Source: Spisula solida (lineage: Eukaryota > Mollusca > Bivalvia > Venerida > Mactridae). Taken from it: a stretch of DNA of 64,000 nucleotides. The notes below the pieces were generated by a model, which saw only the letters and a list, made by a program, of their open reading frames with translations, did no database searches and was not told where the DNA came from. The stretch covers positions 51,932,761 to 51,996,760 of the forward strand of contig OX365950.1 of assembly GCA_947247005.1 (NCBI GenBank). Direction: 5' to 3'. The number at the start of each line of letters is the position of its first letter. Position 1 is the stretch's first letter. A program made the translations under genes and the position numbers. Shown in pieces: positions 59,346 to 64,000 of the stretch.

Positions 59346-59899
59346 CAGAAGCCTTGAAAAAGAGAATGCTGTTTTCGTTTCTACCGTTCATGAAATAATT
59401 ATTATGTATAGGATTGTGCTAAAACATTACCATATTTTTGGTATGGCGATGTACGTGTGTACCATAAGCCATCACTTCCTTTAAGTTGAATATAACGTTA
59501 ATGTAAATTGATTGAAAATGGTCGTTACAGTCTTGTAGGCTTTACGTGTTAGCGTCCTTAGTGTGTCCTAATCTTGAGTAATCACGGACCAGGGACGCCA
59601 AACAGAGGGCTATGCATGCAGAACAAGTTCGTTATACATTTTGTCTTCCTATATAGCGAATTATACATGTAATCTATCAAATTTTATTGTAAATGACAAG
59701 AAAACGAACAACGCTTCGACAAAGAAGCAAAACAATCATCTTACACAATCGGAAATGCTTTGTCTTTATTGACTGCAGTAATGAGATTTTCTTGTATGAC
59801 AATATCGTCTAGACATCAATTTAAAATACATGTAGCATCTGAACTGTAGGCCTCGTCAAATAAAAAAACCGTTTTCCGACTGAGTTTGTGTCTTTTTAG

Positions 59900-60195
59900 G
59901 ATTTTTTGACAGCTAAAACTTGGTATTGAAGTCGTTTACTGTTGGAGCTGTTGGAACTGGGTCATTCAGCCAGGGCATTCAGCTCTTTGATTGCTGAAAC
60001 TAATTCATACTACTTTTCGACAGCTTGGACTTGGGTGGATCTTTGCTCATTTCGTTTGGCATTGTGCTGTGTACGTGTTTAATGTTTTCAGTTCTCGGTT
60101 GGATAAGTAAGCCATAGTGCCTTGTATGGTTTTAATGTTTTCTGTGCTCGGCTGGTTAAATTGAGTGATGCCTTCCCTGTCTGACTTACCTTTTA
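59900..60195 (-). repeat. R3 repeat, ~295-bp copy
   Basis: Body GACAGCTAAAACTTGGTATT, GGAACTGGGTCATTCAGCC, TTGATTGCTGAAACTAATTC; then CTTTTCGACAGCTTGGACTT and the conserved end GTGCTCGGCTGGTTAAATTG, GCCTTCCCTGTCTGACTT. Confidence 0.8.
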
Positions 60196-60813
60196 GTACT
60201 ACAGTATGATAAATAGGAATAAAAGATATTTTGCATGTATAAAAATAAAACATTACAGATGTATTATCTTTTGTTTGGTCCATATGTACATGTATATGAA
60301 ATGTCAATATTCGCTCCAATAAAAATCTATCAGGGATATCGAATGTCTAATATATAAATCATACAAATTACTCGGGTGAAATAGACTCTTTTCTTTACGT
60401 TTCAGCATTAATAAATATGAGTATCAATAATCAACTTGTTTAAATGTAAATTCCATATCAAGTATATGGGCTTGGGGAATTAATAGTCTCGGTAAAGCGC
60501 GTTGAAAAGAGAAAATTCGTAAGTATACAAACATTTAGAAATATGCAATGTTATGTCATTGTCGCATAACGTTTTGACGTTTGAAATATACAATATATCT
60601 AAATCATAACCAATTATTTTTATGAAATGCACACATTCACCACCATCTCTATGGGACCACTTAGTTGCTTCTCATTTTGTGCTGATTACGAGATATGCCA
60701 ATCATGTTTTATAAGAAATGCCATGAGGGATGCATTAAAAGACAGCTTGCGTTTATTAAGAACATCACTTGTAATTTGAAGACATTAGGTGTGTGTGTAC
60801 AAGATGCATATTG

Positions 60814-60895
60814 ATTACAGTTAAACCTCGTAATATCGAGTACCCACCAGGACAAGCCAAATGCTCGAGATTAGCCAGGTGCTCGACATATACAA
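60814..60895 (+). mobile_element. pogo/Tigger-like terminus, second copy
   Basis: TACAGTTAAACCTCGTAATA followed by TCGAGTACCCACCAGGACAA and ATGCTCGAGATTAGCCAGGTGC. CAGTTAAACCTCG after TA is typical of pogo/Tigger-type ends. No opposite terminus seen. Confidence 0.5.
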
Positions 60896-61418
60896 AGTAT
60901 ATGATGAATTGTTGTTATGACTAAGTTTAACTATGTTTACGGTGCAAATGTATTTGATACATGTATTTTGTTGTAACTACGAATATCGTTATTGTTTACA
61001 AAGTCGATACGTAATTTGAATCGTGAGGACATTTGCCGAACTCAACAAATTTCATATGAAAGTCGTTATGAATAATTTTAAATGAAATACATGTATATTG
61101 ATATTATACAGATAGTACATTGTATGCAAATGCGTTTGTGGAACATCTCAGATCGTAGCATATTGTATTTAGTCGTAAATGGCAGAATCTCCAACTCACC
61201 GACGCTACAAACTAGCACAAACATGTTATTAAAATACAAAAGGTCATTGATTGAGTAAACAGCCTTCACATGTCACTGAAGTAATTGATTTATACCCTCA
61301 GTTAATCACAGTAATTTCAATATCAGTGAATTTTTGTTTTTCCGAAAATTGCAAAGGAAATTGCGAGCTTTCCCTTTCCGATATAATTATTATCACCTTT
61401 AGCCAGAGAATGAAAACA

Positions 61419-61598
61419 GCACGTATTTCTCGGCTCTGAGTCCGTAACGCACGCATTTTGCGACTCTCAATCCTTGGTGCACGTATTTCTCGGCTCTGAG
61501 TCCGTAACGCACGCATTTTGCGACTCTCAATCCTTGGCGCACGTATTTCTCGGCTCAGAGTCCGTGATGCATGTATTTTGCGTCTATGAGTCAGTGAC
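61419..61598 (+). repeat. 60-bp minisatellite, three units (six 30-bp half-units)
   Basis: Units start at 61419, 61479 and 61539 with GCACGTATTTCTCGGCTC. Each contains a second half starting GC(A)(C/T)G(C/T)ATTTTGCG. Units 1 and 2 are almost identical; unit 3 is diverged. The period is a multiple of three, so long frames stay open on both strands (minus 61298-61660, with a repeating REIRAPRIESRKMRALRTQS pattern). These are most simply by-products of the repeat. Confidence 0.9.
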
Positions 61599-62454
61599 GC
61601 CTCGACAAATTCTAACAATGTTTGCCTTGATAAGGATTGAATGTCTTGCCTATATACCACCGCACAAACAATTTCTTAGGTCTGTGGTTAATACCTGTCT
61701 TGTTTCAACCAAACAATTTGAACTGAGATAAATAGGGGATGTACGTCTCCGATCGATAACGTTTCTCTGAATTTAATTGTACTTTCCGTATAATCAAATT
61801 GCTGGTTTGTTGTTGCAAGAAAACAATATATACGATGTTTTAATGTCAGACTTCTTTCAATATTGAAATGTTTTCGATTTATTGGAAACCAGGACAAACA
61901 TTATACTTGGCAATACAAACGAGTATGAGTACCAAAGTGGATAAACGAGTCAAATTCCAGTAATGCATGTTGAATTGTATAGTCTCAAAATCAGTCATAC
62001 AGTGACTGGAAGACTGCAACAAATAATAGGTTACCCGATAACTAACTTCCGAAACCGACCAATATTAATGTACACATTTATTAACCTAAGGTTATCATCG
62101 GTCAATGTATACCCATGCAAGGCATTTGATGGCATAAGATATAAACGGAATTTAAATCATTTAATACTAACACGTCTTTTCCCCACTAACAGATGTTTTT
62201 AGACTTCGTAGACGAATGTGATCCCGCATATTAGGATAAATTTCGCCCTTGGCCGGTATGGAAAATCCAACTCGTTTGAATATTGTTTTAATATAAAATG
62301 TGCTGGTGTCTGTACATGCTGCGTTTGCTAATGATCGTATATGTAGAATGTAATGAAACGAATATTGCTTAATTAACGTGAGCCGTAGACAACAACTGGG
62401 AACACTGAAAACAAATTGAAATCTGGAATAATGTAGATTATATGTCCTATATAC

Positions 62455-62744
<290 letters not shown>

Positions 62745-63354
62745 TTTAATAGTCCCATACACTCGTTTGTTTCTGATTGTGTGAGTGGCTTAGTTGATTG
62801 CATTATCACGGCGATAACACTATCCGAGCTAAGCATTTGGCTTTCTTCATTTATCCCAGGACGTAATAACCAAATTTGGTATGACTCTAAAACTGCCTAA
62901 TCATTAGCCAGTTTCCTAGTTGAATGCTAATTGCATGCTTTTGTACGAAAATACGCTCTTTAAATGACAAGTTAATTATTACTGATGCAGTCAGTGATAC
63001 TACGACCTGCATAAATGATGTATTATAGGCTAATGACGTTTGCTAAATATGGATTACTGAACAATTTAATTACTCAGAAGCTACTTTCATCAAATGAAAT
63101 TGTCGAACACAAAACATGGTTATTTAAGCAACGTGTATTGATTGGACCCCTGCATACAGTACCCGTTGTCGTGTCTTTGAATGTTTCACATGTCAAATAT
63201 AGTACGTGTTCAGTGTTTTAACCTGCCAATGTACACGTTATTTATTAGTCCAACTGAAACAGTAGTTTTAGTCCAACCGAGACTGTATTTATTAGTCAAA
63301 CTGAGCCTGTTATAAACTCAAGGCGATCCAATACGTAGTTTTTTTAACTTCAGT

Positions 63355-63465
63355 TTGGTCAACATGAAAATAGGATCATAAGAAACGCATTGAGAAGCAT
63401 ATTTCAAATATGCATGAGTCTCATAAGGTCGTAACGACCTTGTAATTAAAAGCCACCGATGTGTT
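63355..63465 (+). mobile_element. MITE family M3, right-half fragment
   Basis: GAAAATAGGATCATAAGAAA, CGCATTGAGAAGCATATTTC and AAATATGCATGAGTCTCATA, then AATTAAAAGCCACCGATGTG, match 43575-43680. Confidence 0.55.
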
Positions 63466-64000
63466 CTTGTTGGTCATTTTTCTAGTATTCAGCAGACACG
63501 TAGATTATGGATCCTAATTAAGTTGAATAAATTTCCTTCGATTTGGGTAAACCATTTCAACCAGTTCCTTAATGATGACCTTCTTGTTATTAAAATATAT
63601 AAAAGCGGATATTCTTTCACTAATTCTATATTACGATAATGTATATGAGACTTAAGTACAATACACTTTTCTCTAATTATCAACTTTCCCCAGGAATATC
63701 AAATATAAAGTCCATTAGTACGGGAAACATATAATTTTGTTCAGACAAGTTATTGATTTGTAAGAACTTTTTTATTGTTGGAATCAGGAAGGTCCGAGAT
63801 TTCTTAACTTACATAGGCTTTGAGTGTAAGAAATTGTCCATGAAGTAGTTTTGTGCAAGGTTGTGTTCTCTTCAACGAGGAATTGTGCCTAGCACTTGTA
63901 CTATTGCATACGTCGAGGATAAACACAATTAAGCAAACATGCGAAAATTTCCCGTTGTTTTCCATACCCTATTTTCATTTGTTTTATCGATAATTCGCGC
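63466..64000. other. No gene recognised at window end
   Basis: AT-rich, no repeat or exon identified. Confidence 0.35.

Noticed and set aside
61419..61598. CRISPR-like array
   Set aside because: Units are contiguous with no unique spacers, and the genome is eukaryotic; it is a minisatellite.

Overview
Eukaryotic, AT-rich (roughly two thirds A+T by eye), repeat-dense DNA. It carries tRNA-derived SINEs, many small terminal-inverted-repeat (TIR) elements, a long CGTG microsatellite, TCAAGGTCA-rich repeats and intron-style splice sites. The style fits a marine invertebrate, most likely a bivalve mollusc; that assignment is inferred from repeat style, not from a diagnostic gene. No complete protein gene, rRNA, canonical tRNA gene or CRISPR array is supportable. 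Nearly all open frames of 60-150 codons look like chance or repeat-derived frames.

Layout. 1-16.1 kb: a ~3.9 kb segment present twice in direct orientation (about 1-10102 and 11494-15411). The first copy is interrupted at 2558-8700 by a 6.14 kb element with 26-bp perfect CAC...GTG TIRs, for which the second copy gives the empty site. The element holds a few minus-strand exon-like segments but no long transposase frame. 16-35 kb: mostly single-copy-looking non-coding DNA with scattered repeats. It also has two plus-strand first-exon candidates (19090-19180 and 28022-28133), each encoding a signal peptide and ending in the same F-G with a phase-1 GTAAGT donor. 35.3-39.1 kb: a region where the motif GGTAACGTAGTTCAC recurs about ten times on both strands. 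39751-45285: a 5.5 kb foldback element with ~1.4 kb inverted arms around a ~2.7 kb spacer. The arms are rich in canonical transcription-factor motifs. The spacer is a diverged ~350-bp tandem array that has itself received a GC-richer ~575-bp insertion. 46-64 kb: interspersed repeats, several MITEs with clear TIRs, a CpG-rich patch, a 60-bp minisatellite and a 264-bp (CGTG)66 tract.

One abundant repeat family, called R3 here, occurs about 18 times on both strands. It shares one conserved end and has a body of degenerate short units. R3 copies lie at the edges of the 5' tandem duplication and may have mediated it. Nothing here forms a recognisable operon or pathway; the story of the window is transposition, duplication and possible gene conversion around one or two partly visible secreted-protein loci.
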